Below are positions 8,750-17,444 of a stretch of DNA of 34,560 nucleotides, one piece after another. How positions within the stretch are numbered: the first letter of the stretch is position 1; each line of letters begins with the position of its first letter. A program made the translations under genes and the position numbers. A model generated the notes under the pieces. The model saw only the letters and a list, made by a program, of their open reading frames with translations. It was not told the origin of the DNA and ran no database searches. Source of the DNA: an uncultured Bacteroides sp. (lineage in GTDB: Bacteria; Bacteroidota; Bacteroidia; Bacteroidales; Bacteroidaceae); NCBI GenBank assembly GCA_947074295.1, contig CAMTPC010000024.1, positions 1 to 34,560 of the forward strand. The letters are read 5' to 3'.

Positions 8750-9682
8750 TTATTTTCTATTTGGAGTTTCGCGAAGCGTATAAATCTTCGAGCTCCATGG
8801 CGAGTATTTACGTTTCACAGGAGTGATGGTCAGGATAGTATCTTCCATGTCATGAACATCATTCTGCATTTCGTGCATAGCCATAGAGATAGCAGCAAAT
8901 ACTTCTCCTGGAGCTTGTCCCAATTTCTTCTCAGCGGCTTCTTTGTGGTCAGTGATACCTTTAGCGCGCATAGCATTGCGTCGGCTCAATGAAACAGAAA
9001 TATTACCGATAATTTTAAAGATAATGAACAGTAACAATAAACCCGAGAACACAACGGTCATTGCCGAAATGGCCATACCGATACCCGAACGGTCTTGTTC
9101 TTGGAAGTTCTCTACTTTGTTGTTGCTGTCATTAGTGAGATTGTTTGTGTTGGGAGTCACATATCTATTCTCACTACCATCTTTCACTTCCCAAATTTCG
9201 CTACCATCCTCAGTGCGAGCAAGAGACTGGTTAGCTTTAAGTGTGCCAGCTGGAATTTCTACCTCATCCAATAGTTTACCACCCGAATCATAAAGTCTGA
9301 TAACATTATTCTCGCTAGGGTTCAATACGAAGTTGGTGTGGAAAGTACCGCGTCTTGGTTCGCCATCGGCCCAGAACAAGCTGTGCTGACGAGGTTTAAT
9401 CACGGTCTCTACATCTCCTTTTGGGATAATATAGGTGATAGGCTCATTATTTCCGTTCTGGACCTCAATCCGGTGAGCCGAAATATCTGTGCTACCAAAT
9501 GAACGATTGAATATTTCGATCCATGCACTGTGTACACCATAGTCGTCCTGTAAGTTGCTTTCATTGTCTAGAAGCACCTCATTCAGCAACAACTTGTTGG
9601 TCGATCTTTGCTCTTGACAAGAAGAGCAGAAGACCAATACAAGAAGCATTGAAAGGAATATTCCGTTTTTTATTTTATTCAT
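8750..9682 (-). CDS. OadG-like gamma/delta subunit fused to an N-terminal lamin-tail domain (lipoprotein)
   Basis: This protein of 310 residues occupies the place of the small membrane anchor subunit (OadG/MmdD). It begins with a lipoprotein-like signal (FLSMLLVLVFCSSC, Cys22). Residues about 30-140 look like a lamin-tail domain: LLLNEVLLDN, SAWIEIFNRSFGSTDISAHRI, FVLNPSENNVIRLYDSGG. A low-complexity Asn-rich linker follows (176-198), then one transmembrane helix at about 200-228 (IGMAISAMTVVFSGLLLLFI) and a cytoplasmic tail with AAEKKLGQAPGEVFAAISMAMHEM, the OadG-type region. Classical OadG is under 100 residues, so the extracytoplasmic part is an addition. Domain calls were made by eye; the anchor role is inferred from position in the operon. 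Confidence 0.8.
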   Translation of the reverse strand: MNKIKNGIFLSMLLVLVFCSSCQEQRSTNKLLLNEVLLDNESNLQDDYGVHSAWIEIFNRSFGSTDISAHRIEVQNGNNEPITYIIPKGDVETVIKPRQHSLFWADGEPRRGTFHTNFVLNPSENNVIRLYDSGGKLLDEVEIPAGTLKANQSLARTEDGSEIWEVKDGSENRYVTPNTNNLTNDSNNKVENFQEQDRSGIGMAISAMTVVFSGLLLLFIIFKIIGNISVSLSRRNAMRAKGITDHKEAAEKKLGQAPGEVFAAISMAMHEMQNDVHDMEDTILTITPVKRKYSPWSSKIYTLRETPNRK

Positions 9683-9712
9683 AATCGTTTTTGTTTACGT
9701 TTAAAGAATGGA

Positions 9713-11266
9713 TTACAATGGAATATTACCGTGCTTCTTAGCAGGATTGCTCAACTTCTTAGTTTGTAGTTGTTGCAATGCGCGGATGATGCGGAAACGA
9801 GTGTTACGTGGTTCGATCACATCATCAATGTAGCCATACTTAGCTGCGTTGAAAGGATTGGCGAATAGTTTGTTGTATTCAGCTTCTTTTTCAGCCAAGA
9901 ATTGAGCTGGATTAGCTTGCTCTTTCGCTTCGCGAGCATAAAGCACCTCTACAGCACCAGCACCACCCATTACAGCGATTTCTGCAGTTGGCCATGCATA
10001 GTTCATGTCACCACGTAGTTGCTTACAGCTCATCACGATATGCGAACCACCATAAGATTTACGAAGAGTAACAGTTACTTTAGGTACAGTAGCTTCACCA
10101 TAAGCATAAAGCAATTTAGCACCGTGTAAGATCACACCATTGTACTCTTGGCCTGTACCTGGAAGGAAGCCTGGTACGTCTACCAATGAAACGATAGGAA
10201 TGTTGAAAGCATCACAGAAACGTACAAAACGACCTGCTTTGCGTGAAGCGTTGCTGTCCAAAACACCAGCCAAGTATTTAGGCTGATTTGCCACGATACC
10301 TACCGACTGACCATTGAAACGAGCAAAGCCGATGATAATATTTTTAGAGTAGTCTCTTTGAATTTCAAGGAATTCGCCATTGTCCACGATTGCAGCGATA
10401 ACTTCGTACATATCGTAAGGCTTATTAGGGCTATCAGGAATGATTTCATTCAACGAATCTTCTAGACGATCGATAGGGTCGTTACAATCCATATATGGAG
10501 CTTCTTCCAGGTTGTTTTGTGGAATATAGCTCAATAAGCGACGGATCATTGCCAAACCTTCTTCTTCTGTAGATGCTGTGAAGTGAGTTACACCCGATTT
10601 AGAAGAGTGTACGCTAGCGCCACCTAGTTGCTCTTGTGTCACATCTTCACCTGTAACAGTCTTCACTACTTTAGGACCAGTCAAGAACATGTATGATGTA
10701 TTTTCCATCATCAGCGTGAAGTCCGTCAAAGCAGGTGAATATACAGCACCACCGGCACAAGGACCAAAGATACCCGAGATCTGAGGAATCACACCTGAAG
10801 CAAGAATATTGCGTTGGAAGATTTCAGCATAACCAGCCAAGGCATTGATACCTTCTTGGATACGTGCACCACCCGAGTCATTAATACCGATAACTGGAGC
10901 ACCCATCTTCATGGCTTGATCCATGATTTTGCAAATCTTCAATGACATAGTTTCAGACAACGAACCTGCAGTCACTGTAAAGTCTTGTGCAAAGATATAT
11001 ACTAAACGGCCATCAATTGTACCACAACCAGTCACTACACCATCGCCTGGGTAGTGCTTTTTGGCCATACCGAAGTTAGTGCATCTGTGTTCTACAAACA
11101 TATCCATCTCTTCGAAGCTACCTTCGTCTAGAAGCATAGCAATACGTTCGCGAGCTGTATATTTGCCTTTTTCATGTTGTTTGGCAATCGCCTTCTCACC
11201 ACCACCATTACGTGCTTCAGTGCGACGTTCAATTAGCTCTTTAATTTTGTCAAGCTGGTTACTCAT
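9713..11266 (-). CDS. mmdA: Methylmalonyl-CoA decarboxylase alpha subunit (biotin-dependent carboxyltransferase)
   Basis: Cytoplasmic carboxyltransferase of 517 residues that moves the carboxyl group of (S)-methylmalonyl-CoA to biotin, giving propionyl-CoA. It is a full-length acyl-CoA carboxylase beta-type protein with two crotonase-like halves. Visible motifs are [18 protein letters not shown] (130-147) and [17 protein letters not shown] (167-183), the oxyanion-forming glycine-rich segments, and [18 protein letters not shown] in the second half. By sequence alone it could equally be propionyl-CoA carboxylase beta; the adjacent MmdB, biotin carrier and epimerase genes, with no biotin carboxylase in view, favour the decarboxylase. 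It lies 30 bases before the OadG-like gene. Confidence 0.93.
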   Translation of the reverse strand: MSNQLDKIKELIERRTEARNGGGEKAIAKQHEKGKYTARERIAMLLDEGSFEEMDMFVEHRCTNFGMAKKHYPGDGVVTGCGTIDGRLVYIFAQDFTVTAGSLSETMSLKICKIMDQAMKMGAPVIGINDSGGARIQEGINALAGYAEIFQRNILASGVIPQISGIFGPCAGGAVYSPALTDFTLMMENTSYMFLTGPKVVKTVTGEDVTQEQLGGASVHSSKSGVTHFTASTEEEGLAMIRRLLSYIPQNNLEEAPYMDCNDPIDRLEDSLNEIIPDSPNKPYDMYEVIAAIVDNGEFLEIQRDYSKNIIIGFARFNGQSVGIVANQPKYLAGVLDSNASRKAGRFVRFCDAFNIPIVSLVDVPGFLPGTGQEYNGVILHGAKLLYAYGEATVPKVTVTLRKSYGGSHIVMSCKQLRGDMNYAWPTAEIAVMGGAGAVEVLYAREAKEQANPAQFLAEKEAEYNKLFANPFNAAKYGYIDDVIEPRNTRFRIIRALQQLQTKKLSNPAKKHGNIPL

Positions 11267-11290
11267 GATTATTTTTTATTTAAAGGTTTT

Positions 11291-11350
11291 GAATATTTCC
11301 ACGGGCAAATAGCAGACAAACTGGTCTTTCATTTCCCCGAGGAAATATTC
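11291..11350. repeat. Inverted repeat between mce and mmdA
   Basis: GAATATTTCC-A-CGGG (11291-11305) faces CCCG-A-GGAAATATTC (11336-11350): ten pairs, one A-A mismatch, then four G/C pairs, with a 30-base loop that itself holds AGAC/GTCT. It sits in the 118-base gap inside the operon, so it would be in the mRNA. Without a T run it looks more like a processing or stability element than a terminator. Confidence 0.65.
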
Positions 11351-11384
11351 ATTCATCTATTGTTTTCTTTCGATTATATTTTGT

Positions 11385-11789
11385 TTAGTCTTCGCAAAGC
11401 TCAGTCAATACGCCTTGAGTAGATTTTGGATGAAGGAAAGCGATGCTTAAGCCTTCGGCACCTTTACGAGGCGCTTTGTCAATCACGCGAATACCTTTTT
11501 CTTCGCATTCTGCCAAAGCGTTGGCAACACCATCTTCCACAGCAAAAGCGATGTGGTGGATGCCAGGACCTTTGTTCTCAAGATATTTGGCGATTGTGCT
11601 TTCAGGTGAAGTGGGTTCGAGAAGTTCAATCTTAGTGTCACCAACTTTCAAGAATGCAGTTTTTACCTTTTGGTCTTCTACAGTCTCAATGTTGTAACAT
11701 TTCAGACCCAAAACATTTTCATAATAGGGAAGGGCTTCTTCGATGCTTTTTACAGCGATGCCCAAGTGTTCAATGTGTGAGATTTTCAT
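11385..11789 (-). CDS. mce: Methylmalonyl-CoA epimerase
   Basis: Converts (R)- to (S)-methylmalonyl-CoA, linking methylmalonyl-CoA mutase to the decarboxylase. The protein is 134 residues, the usual length, with the vicinal-oxygen-chelate fold. Its metal ligands are visible as His8 (HIEHLGIAV), Glu55 (KIELLEP), His79 (GPGIHHIAFAV) and Glu130 (GVLTELCED); known epimerases use His, Gln or Glu, His, Glu at these places. It is first in the operon, 118 bases ahead of mmdA with an inverted repeat in between. No exact promoter box is seen upstream; the nearest minus-strand match, TTTCTTTG around 11843, differs from TAnnTTTG at one position. Confidence 0.94.
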   Translation of the reverse strand: MKISHIEHLGIAVKSIEEALPYYENVLGLKCYNIETVEDQKVKTAFLKVGDTKIELLEPTSPESTIAKYLENKGPGIHHIAFAVEDGVANALAECEEKGIRVIDKAPRKGAEGLSIAFLHPKSTQGVLTELCED

Positions 11790-11889
11790 AATTTAATTAT
11801 TAAATACTTGAATTCTTTCAATATTTTGAAATAAACAGCACAAAGAAAGCCAATTCTTATTTAATAAAGAAATATTTCTGCAATTTATT

Positions 11890-14298
11890 TTAGAAGTCTA
11901 TGAGTAGTCTCACGTTGATTTGACGGGATGTCAAATAGTTGGGAACTGCAAATTGATTGTTGCTTACATCAGTCACCCAGTAGTAGGAGTTTACATTGCT
12001 AATATTAAGCAAGTTGAATACGTCCAGACCCAGCCATATCGTTTTTAAGTTGCGTCCAAAACCGCTGATGTGACGGTCGGTATTGTCAAATAATATGCGC
12101 GACATACCTATGTCTACACGGCGATAGGGCGGGGTGCGAAACACAGCACCCTCGCGTCCGCTGTGCGGCGGACCAAATGGCAAACCACCTGCCAATGTGC
12201 CTTTAAGATTCATTTTCCATTTCTTGCTTCCTGGAAAATAATCAGTAAAGTAGAGCGAGAGATTATAGCGTTGGTCTGTTGGACGCGGCAGCCATCTGCC
12301 ATCAATTTTTTCCTCAGTTTTCATGATCGACACACTAAGCCATGAGTCAGTTCCAGGTACAAATTCACCGAATATCTTCATGTCCAGTCCCATGGCATAG
12401 CCGCTGGCTATATTCTTACCGTAATAGTTGATACGTACATTGTCCACGTCATAGGGAATCAAGTTGCTCAATGCTTTGTAATAGAATTCGGCAGAAAACT
12501 TGAACGGACGATCCACTGCGCGGAAACTGTAATCGCCACCAACTACAAATTGTATAGAACGTTGCGACTTAATGTCTTTATTGAGTTGCACTTGCCAAAT
12601 ATCATCCTCATAGACCATCTCTCTAAATTCCTTGTAAAATGGTGATTGATAATAAATGCCCGTTGCAGCTCTCAGTGTAAAGCGTTCGTTAAAGGCGGGG
12701 ATTAAAGCCAGTGATGCCCTAGGGCTGAAGATGAACTCCTTATTCCAACTCCAATAACTACCACGTATACCTGCCGTAAGCGTGAAGAGTCCCATTGGCG
12801 AGCGAAAGCGATAGCTGTCTTGTGCATAGAAAGAAAGCCGGTTGCTCGAAATATCATTGCGCGAAGTCAAGGAATAGATAAGTTCAGGACCCTGTGGGAC
12901 ATGAGGAAGCGAGTATCCAGCCGAATCGCGCATTTCCCATTCGCGTAATCTTTCTTTAATATGTTCATTTTTCAACTCTAGGCCCCAACGGATGCTATGG
13001 CTACGCACCTGGCTCAAACCATTGATTGAATAGCTTTGCACGGTGCTTGTCAGGTAGTTGCGCGCATGTTCCATGTAAGTTCCCACTCCCACAATATCAC
13101 CCGAGTCGCTATCTTCTCCATTGCTACTGGTGTCATCCGAGTCGTTGAGCCAATATTGACCTGTGATATCATAGGTCACTTGCTCTTTGCTTCGAAAAGC
13201 CGATGCTTGGAAGGTTATATTGTTGAAATCATTGAACTTATAAGTCAGATTGGCAGCACCAAAAAAGGTGCGGAACAAATCCTTTTCTTGTCCATCGAAA
13301 TAGACCTTAAACTCTCTTACCGATGCCAAGGTGCCAAAGCGTGTATATCGGTCGGCCGGTTTGAAATTGTATTTGTTTTGGGATATATTACCGATGAATC
13401 CTACCTCCCATCTTTTGGTGATATTCCAAGTGAAATAGGTTTGATAGTCGATGAAACTGGGATCGTATTCACCTTTCGTATCCAATGTGCCGAGCAGATA
13501 ACTATTGGTTTTGTAGCGCACTCCATTGGTCCACGACCACTTGTTATTGCCGACCCCGATATAGGCAGAAGCTCCCAATAAGCTGATAGACGTAGTGGCC
13601 TCGAACTGTGTAGGTCTTTTGTAGGTGATGTCTAGCACTGACGACATCTTATCGCCATAGCGAGCCTCGAATCCTCCCGAAGAAAAACCGACATTGGAGA
13701 CCATGTCTGGGTTGATGAAGCTAAGTCCTTCTTGTTGTCCCGAGCGAATCAGTAATGGGCGATAGACCTCAATGCCATTGACATAAACCAGGTTCTCGTC
13801 ATAGCTACCCCCACGCACATTGTATTGCGAACTCAATTCGTTGTTGGAGCTCACACCTGCCTGTGTTGCGATGATCGATTCTATGTTGCCTCCCGATGCA
13901 TCGGGCATCATCTTATTGGCTTTCATGTCAATTTGCTGTACAGTGTTGGTCTGTCTACGTGTTTCGGTCACCGTCACTTCGCCTATCTCGTAGCCCAAGG
14001 CGGGAAGTATGATGTTGATGCTTATATTGCCCTGTGGGCGTACCAGTGTTCGTTTGCGCGTGTTATAGCCTATCATTGAATAGATGATAGTGACACTATC
14101 TCGCGAAGCGAATTTTAGAGAATAGCGTCCTTTTAGATTGCTGACAGTGCCAATGGCAGTGCCTTCGATTCGGACAGTTGCCAGCTCCACTGGCTCACCG
14201 TTCTCATCGACTATGGTGCCACCCACCTTAACCTCTTGCGCAAAAGAAGTTAATGAGAAGAAAAGAAAAAATATAATTACAGATAATTGGACCTTCAT
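11890..14298 (-). CDS. TonB-dependent outer-membrane receptor with carboxypeptidase-like N-terminal domain
   Basis: Outer-membrane importer, 802 residues, shorter than SusC proteins and without a SusD partner, so of the iron, cofactor or small-ligand type. A signal peptide (MKVQLSVIIFFLFFSLTSFA) is followed by a carboxypeptidase-regulatory-like beta-sandwich (about 25-110: VGGTIVDENGEPVELATVRIEG, TVSNLKGRYSLKF), then the plug (about 115-230) with IESIIATQAGVSSNNELSSQYNVRGGSYDENL and VYVNGIEVYRP, then the barrel, ending in VRLLIDF with the expected C-terminal Phe. No ligand can be read from the sequence and no neighbour gives one. An unusual leader of about 240 bases precedes it, described separately. 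Confidence 0.93.
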   Translation of the reverse strand: MKVQLSVIIFFLFFSLTSFAQEVKVGGTIVDENGEPVELATVRIEGTAIGTVSNLKGRYSLKFASRDSVTIIYSMIGYNTRKRTLVRPQGNISINIILPALGYEIGEVTVTETRRQTNTVQQIDMKANKMMPDASGGNIESIIATQAGVSSNNELSSQYNVRGGSYDENLVYVNGIEVYRPLLIRSGQQEGLSFINPDMVSNVGFSSGGFEARYGDKMSSVLDITYKRPTQFEATTSISLLGASAYIGVGNNKWSWTNGVRYKTNSYLLGTLDTKGEYDPSFIDYQTYFTWNITKRWEVGFIGNISQNKYNFKPADRYTRFGTLASVREFKVYFDGQEKDLFRTFFGAANLTYKFNDFNNITFQASAFRSKEQVTYDITGQYWLNDSDDTSSNGEDSDSGDIVGVGTYMEHARNYLTSTVQSYSINGLSQVRSHSIRWGLELKNEHIKERLREWEMRDSAGYSLPHVPQGPELIYSLTSRNDISSNRLSFYAQDSYRFRSPMGLFTLTAGIRGSYWSWNKEFIFSPRASLALIPAFNERFTLRAATGIYYQSPFYKEFREMVYEDDIWQVQLNKDIKSQRSIQFVVGGDYSFRAVDRPFKFSAEFYYKALSNLIPYDVDNVRINYYGKNIASGYAMGLDMKIFGEFVPGTDSWLSVSIMKTEEKIDGRWLPRPTDQRYNLSLYFTDYFPGSKKWKMNLKGTLAGGLPFGPPHSGREGAVFRTPPYRRVDIGMSRILFDNTDRHISGFGRNLKTIWLGLDVFNLLNISNVNSYYWVTDVSNNQFAVPNYLTSRQINVRLLIDF

Positions 14299-14547
14299 TC
14301 GTACCGTGTTTCAAAACGTTTTATGTTTTGCAGGCATGTTTGACTATAGTTGAGTGCATTTTTGTAATGTCGAAATTACTGTATTGCTGACGACGGCTAC
14401 TCATCATGCTAGCGAAGGCTGGTTAGCAGGCCTTTTAGGGCTGATCACCATGCCGGTCAAGGCTTTCCATGTTACTATTAATGGGTCAGAAATACGCAAT
14501 AAATAAATACACACAGATGATAGCCCTAATGACTGCAAAATCACTAT
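14299..14547 (-). other. Long leader of the TonB receptor gene, candidate conserved RNA or leader-peptide element
   Basis: If transcription starts after the box at 14548-14555, the receptor mRNA has a leader of about 240 bases. On the minus strand it contains a compact hairpin, AAGGC(c)TG / CAGCCTT with loop CTAAC, at about 14416-14435. A 28-codon open frame (14321-14407) begins MMSSRRQQYSNFD and stops 22 bases before the receptor ATG. A neighbouring frame reads LNYSQTCLQNIKRFETRYE. I have a recollection, which I cannot check here, of near-identical short peptides annotated in other Bacteroides genomes; that would fit conservation at DNA or RNA level rather than of one protein. Confidence 0.4.
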
Positions 14548-14555
14548 CAAATATA
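14548..14555 (-). promoter_or_regulatory. Possible -7 box upstream of the TonB receptor leader
   Basis: Minus-strand TATATTTG matches TAnnTTTG exactly. It lies in the gap after the GNAT gene's stop codon, about 250 bases ahead of the receptor start. No -33 box was recognised. Confidence 0.35.
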
Positions 14556-14576
14556 TGTAATAACGAGAAAAAGAGG

Positions 14577-15560
14577 CTAAACGTATAGTTTGATGCATAA
14601 TTTATTTAGCCATCGCCAGCGAAAACAGAACCAGCGACGCGTGCCGCTTTGCTTTCCACCAAACCGGAGAGCAAAATCGCGATAGCCATGATATTTAAAA
14701 GACAGCCCTACATCCATAAATTCAAAATGTTTAAAACCTCTTTCGAAAGCATCGCTTAATGCAGCCCAGACGGCAAGCACACCAGGATATTGTTTGGCGT
14801 AGCGTTTTTTCTTGCCACCCGAAAAGCGTAGATAAGCATTGCTCCCCGAATAGAAGCAAAGTGAGCTGCCAATAATCTTGCCTTTATAGCGTACTGTAAA
14901 CATTATTGCCTCTTTATTTTGGCTGAGACTATCGAAAATATTCTCGAAAAATGCTGTATTGGGGAAATGCTCTCTCAAAAAAGTACTATCAATCTTGTGG
15001 AGTGTGCGTGCAAATTCATCAATCTCTTCGCGGGTCTTTACTTCGTGTATAGTAGCACCGTTGCTCAAGCCTTTGCGCACTTGTCGTATGCGTGATGTGC
15101 TCATGCGTTCTTCCACTTTCCGTTGGCTATGCAGTGAGTTTCTCACTCGCGACCAGTTGATGGGAAAATAATCATTCTCTCGGAAGTATTTATAACCAAA
15201 TAACGAATTGTCCAAATTGCGAAACTCCATCATAAATGATTCTCTGAAGGCTTCTTTCGTGAGGTGTTCCAGCATGGCACCAAAGATATCTTCGCGCTGG
15301 TTTTCTTCTACAAAATATTCTCCATTGTTAAAGACATATCCGCGCTTAAAAAAGAAAGGTGGAAAAAGTATGCGCACTGTGCGGATGCCTACCAGTATCT
15401 TGGCTAACAGGGAGTTGCCGTCTGTAGCAGTGATAAGGAGAGGTGTAAATCCGGGTGTTTTGGCATATATGTTGAAGAGGCGGTTAGAATGAAAAAGGCT
15501 CTCTCCCGGCAACTCCGGCAGATTGCTTCCACGGCGATATGTAGTCAGTTTGAGAGCCAT
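14577..15560 (-). CDS. GNAT-fold acyltransferase, FemAB/BioF2-like
   Basis: Cytoplasmic protein of 327 residues with two tandem GNAT-like halves, as in the FemAB and BioF2-like family, whose members transfer amino acids or acyl groups from tRNA or CoA to cell-wall or other amines. Visible elements are INWSRVRNSLHSQRKVEERM and SRIRQVRKGLSNGATIHEV, the junction segment typical of the family (Arg/Lys-rich helix before the second half), then MFTVRYKGKIIGSSLCFYSG and YPGVLAVWAALSDAFERGFKHFEFMDVG, the second GNAT core. The frame opens three codons upstream at a TTG; the ATG at 15560 is the better start. An exact TAnnTTTG box on the minus strand (15567-15574) lies only six bases before this ATG, which would imply a leaderless mRNA or be chance. 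The substrate is unknown. Confidence 0.8.
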   Translation of the reverse strand: MALKLTTYRRGSNLPELPGESLFHSNRLFNIYAKTPGFTPLLITATDGNSLLAKILVGIRTVRILFPPFFFKRGYVFNNGEYFVEENQREDIFGAMLEHLTKEAFRESFMMEFRNLDNSLFGYKYFRENDYFPINWSRVRNSLHSQRKVEERMSTSRIRQVRKGLSNGATIHEVKTREEIDEFARTLHKIDSTFLREHFPNTAFFENIFDSLSQNKEAIMFTVRYKGKIIGSSLCFYSGSNAYLRFSGGKKKRYAKQYPGVLAVWAALSDAFERGFKHFEFMDVGLSFKYHGYRDFALRFGGKQSGTRRWFCFRWRWLNKLCIKLYV

Positions 15561-15726
15561 TATTTGCAAATTTATAAAAAAAATGTTTATTCCATCTTGG
15601 AAGCTATATTATTCATTACCCTATACTATGTTTGATAAGGTGTGCCGATAGCTGTTTCCTTTTTTTAATTGAACGGTTGGTGCATGAAAATGTTTGTTCC
15701 TCTGCCCTCCAATTTGGTTTTAGTGT

Positions 15727-15734
15727 TATCTTTG
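15727..15734 (+). promoter_or_regulatory. Bacteroides -7 promoter box for the nitroreductase operon
   Basis: TATCTTTG is an exact TAnnTTTG match, 34 bases before the nitroreductase start codon. TTTG copies at 15693 and 15713 are at the wrong distance for a -33 box, so only the -7 element is supported. Confidence 0.6.
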
Positions 15735-15768
15735 CGTCAATTAGTAATCTCCTAAAAAGACTTCTAAA

Positions 15769-16305
15769 ATGGAAAAATTTAGCGAACTGATAAAGACAAG
15801 ACGCAGCATGCGTAAATATACTACTGAAGAGTTGACGCAAGAAGAGGTGGTATCACTACTTAAAGCAGCTTTAATGTCACCTGCTTCAAAACGCTCTAAC
15901 CCATGGCAATTTGTAGTGGTAGATGATAAAGAGACACTCAAAACACTTTCGGTTTGCAAGGAGCACGGTTCTACGTTCTTGGCCGATGCTGCATTGGCAA
16001 TTGTGGTGATGGCTGATCCCTTGGCGAGTGATGTCTGGATTGAAGATGCCTCTATTGCCTCTGCTTTCATACAGCTTCAGGCCGAAGATCTTGGTCTGGG
16101 TAGCTGTTGGATACAAATACGCGAACGCTTCACTGCTACGGGTTTGACTTCCGATGAATTTGTGCATGGTGTATTAGGTATTCCTTTACAGATGCAAGTT
16201 CTTTCTATTATAGCTATTGGGCATAAGGGAATGGAGAGAAAGCCTTTTGACGAAGCGCATTTGCAGTGGGAAAAGGTGCATATCAATAAATTTGGAGGAC
16301 AGTAA
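15769..16305 (+). CDS. FMN-dependent nitroreductase family protein
   Basis: Cytoplasmic flavoprotein, 178 residues, of the nitroreductase-fold family that reduces nitro compounds, quinones or similar acceptors with NAD(P)H. The FMN-phosphate contact motif RRSMRKYT is at residues 11-18. SPASKRSNPWQFVVV (37-51) is the conserved segment after the second helix, and the dimer-interface and flavin helix IASAFIQLQAEDLGLGSCWI follows. The C-terminal IAIGHKGMERKPFDE is also typical. It is the first gene of a tight five-gene operon and has its own promoter box. The true acceptor cannot be told; flavin reductases and dehalogenases share the fold. Confidence 0.9.
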   Translation: MEKFSELIKTRRSMRKYTTEELTQEEVVSLLKAALMSPASKRSNPWQFVVVDDKETLKTLSVCKEHGSTFLADAALAIVVMADPLASDVWIEDASIASAFIQLQAEDLGLGSCWIQIRERFTATGLTSDEFVHGVLGIPLQMQVLSIIAIGHKGMERKPFDEAHLQWEKVHINKFGGQ

Positions 16306-16308
16306 AAG

Positions 16309-16644
16309 ATGGCAGCAGCTAAATCGGCCAATAATAAAGACACTTACAAAGCTACCGCCTTAAGCTTTATTGTCATTGGAGCTTTGATGCTCTTCGATAA
16401 GATATTCTCTTTTCGCTCAATGGGCATGGAGTGGATCATGCAAAAGGATAATTTCTTGCTTTATGCAGGTGCCATATTCTTGATTTTCAAGAAGGACAAG
16501 TCTATCGGTCTGATACTACTGGGTTTATGGCTGATGATGAACATTGGTCTGGTGATTTCCTTATTGGGTGCTGTCTCTGGGTATTTGTTGCCGCTTACAC
16601 TGCTTCTGGTAGGGGGAGTTCTTTATTTCGTTTCGACACGCTGA
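16309..16644 (+). CDS. Small integral membrane protein of unknown function
   Basis: Protein of 111 residues with three or four hydrophobic helices: about 17-32 (ALSFIVIGALMLFDKIF), 47-58 (FLLYAGAIFLIFKK), 64-86 (SIGLILLGLWLMMNIGLVISLLG) and 91-108 (YLLPLTLLLVGGVLYFV). The N-terminus is hydrophilic and basic (MAAAKSANNKDTYK), which would place it inside. I do not recognise the family. It starts three bases after the nitroreductase stop codon and its TGA overlaps the next ATG (ATGA), so it is translated within the operon and its expression is probably coupled to the Rossmann protein that follows. Confidence 0.8.
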   Translation: MAAAKSANNKDTYKATALSFIVIGALMLFDKIFSFRSMGMEWIMQKDNFLLYAGAIFLIFKKDKSIGLILLGLWLMMNIGLVISLLGAVSGYLLPLTLLLVGGVLYFVSTR

Positions 16645-17444
16645 TGAAAAATAAAAAAGGTTTTAAGATCGTATTTGTGGGAGCTGGTAATCTGGCTACT
16701 CATTTGGCTGTGACATTGTATAGATACGGCTTTGCTATTACACAAGTGTACAGCCGCACATCGACCGCTGCTGCACACTTGGCCCAACAAATTGAAGCAG
16801 ATCATACGGCAAACTTACAGGAGATTGTAACTGATGCTTCACTTTATATCGTATCGTTGACAGATGCGGCTTTTATAGAGTTGTTACCAGATATTGTTGA
16901 AGGAAAGCGAAAAGACGCTTTATTTGTGCATACTGCAGGCACCATACCTATGGATGTGTGGCATGGTTTTGCCGATCGATATGGAGTATTCTACCCCATG
17001 CAAACATTTAGTAAACAGCGTCAAGTAGATTTTACCCAAATTCCTATTTTTGTGGAAGCTAATACTAAGGAAGACACAGCACTACTTTTCAATATGGCAT
17101 CAGAAATATCACGAAAAGTGTATGAGGCCACTTCCGAACAAAGGAAGAAATTACATGTGGCAGCTGTTTTTGCATGTAATTTCACAAACCATTTATATGC
17201 CCTTACAGCCGAACTTCTACAGAAAAGCGATTTGCCTTTCGATGTCATGTTGCCATTGATTGACGAAACATCGCGCAAAATACATACACTGACACCACAT
17301 GATGCGCAGACTGGTCCTGCTAAGCGTAATGATGAACTCGTAATGGAGGAACATCTACGTATGCTAAGTGATACTCCTGAGATTGCAAAAATCTATGCGA
17401 TACTGAGCGAAAGTATCGCGAATCACCATAAAACAAAGGAATAG
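16644..17444 (+). CDS. Rossmann-fold/DUF2520 protein, predicted NAD(P)-dependent oxidoreductase
   Basis: Protein of 266 residues in two domains: an N-terminal Rossmann fold (IVFVGAGNLATHLAVTLYRYG, residues about 8-28; the second strand ends in VYSRT, which suggests NADP binding) and a helical C-terminal DUF2520 domain starting near residue 130, with KLHVAAVFACNFTNHLYALTAELL and LTPHDAQTGPAKRND. The layout resembles ketopantoate and pyrroline-5-carboxylate reductases, where the helical domain forms the dimer and active site. I start at 16644, in the ATGA overlap with the previous gene, although the frame is open further upstream, because VFVGAGN then sits at the usual distance from the N-terminus. 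No reaction is established for the family, as far as I know. Confidence 0.88.
   Translation: MKNKKGFKIVFVGAGNLATHLAVTLYRYGFAITQVYSRTSTAAAHLAQQIEADHTANLQEIVTDASLYIVSLTDAAFIELLPDIVEGKRKDALFVHTAGTIPMDVWHGFADRYGVFYPMQTFSKQRQVDFTQIPIFVEANTKEDTALLFNMASEISRKVYEATSEQRKKLHVAAVFACNFTNHLYALTAELLQKSDLPFDVMLPLIDETSRKIHTLTPHDAQTGPAKRNDELVMEEHLRMLSDTPEIAKIYAILSESIANHHKTKE

Noticed and set aside
13036..13581. Plus-strand frame of 181 residues opposite the TonB receptor
   Set aside because: No domain or start context is visible, and the minus-strand barrel sequence is unmistakable.
14404..14598. A 64-residue minus-strand frame (MHQTIRLASFSRYYIY...) between the GNAT and TonB receptor genes
   Set aside because: It overlaps the end of the GNAT gene by 22 bases and has no recognisable domain. 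Its tail falls in the putative conserved leader, so the signal is more likely at nucleotide level.
15567..15574. Minus-strand TAAATTTG as promoter of the GNAT gene
   Set aside because: It matches TAnnTTTG exactly but lies six bases from the ATG, which would require a leaderless mRNA. Chance in AT-rich DNA is as likely.
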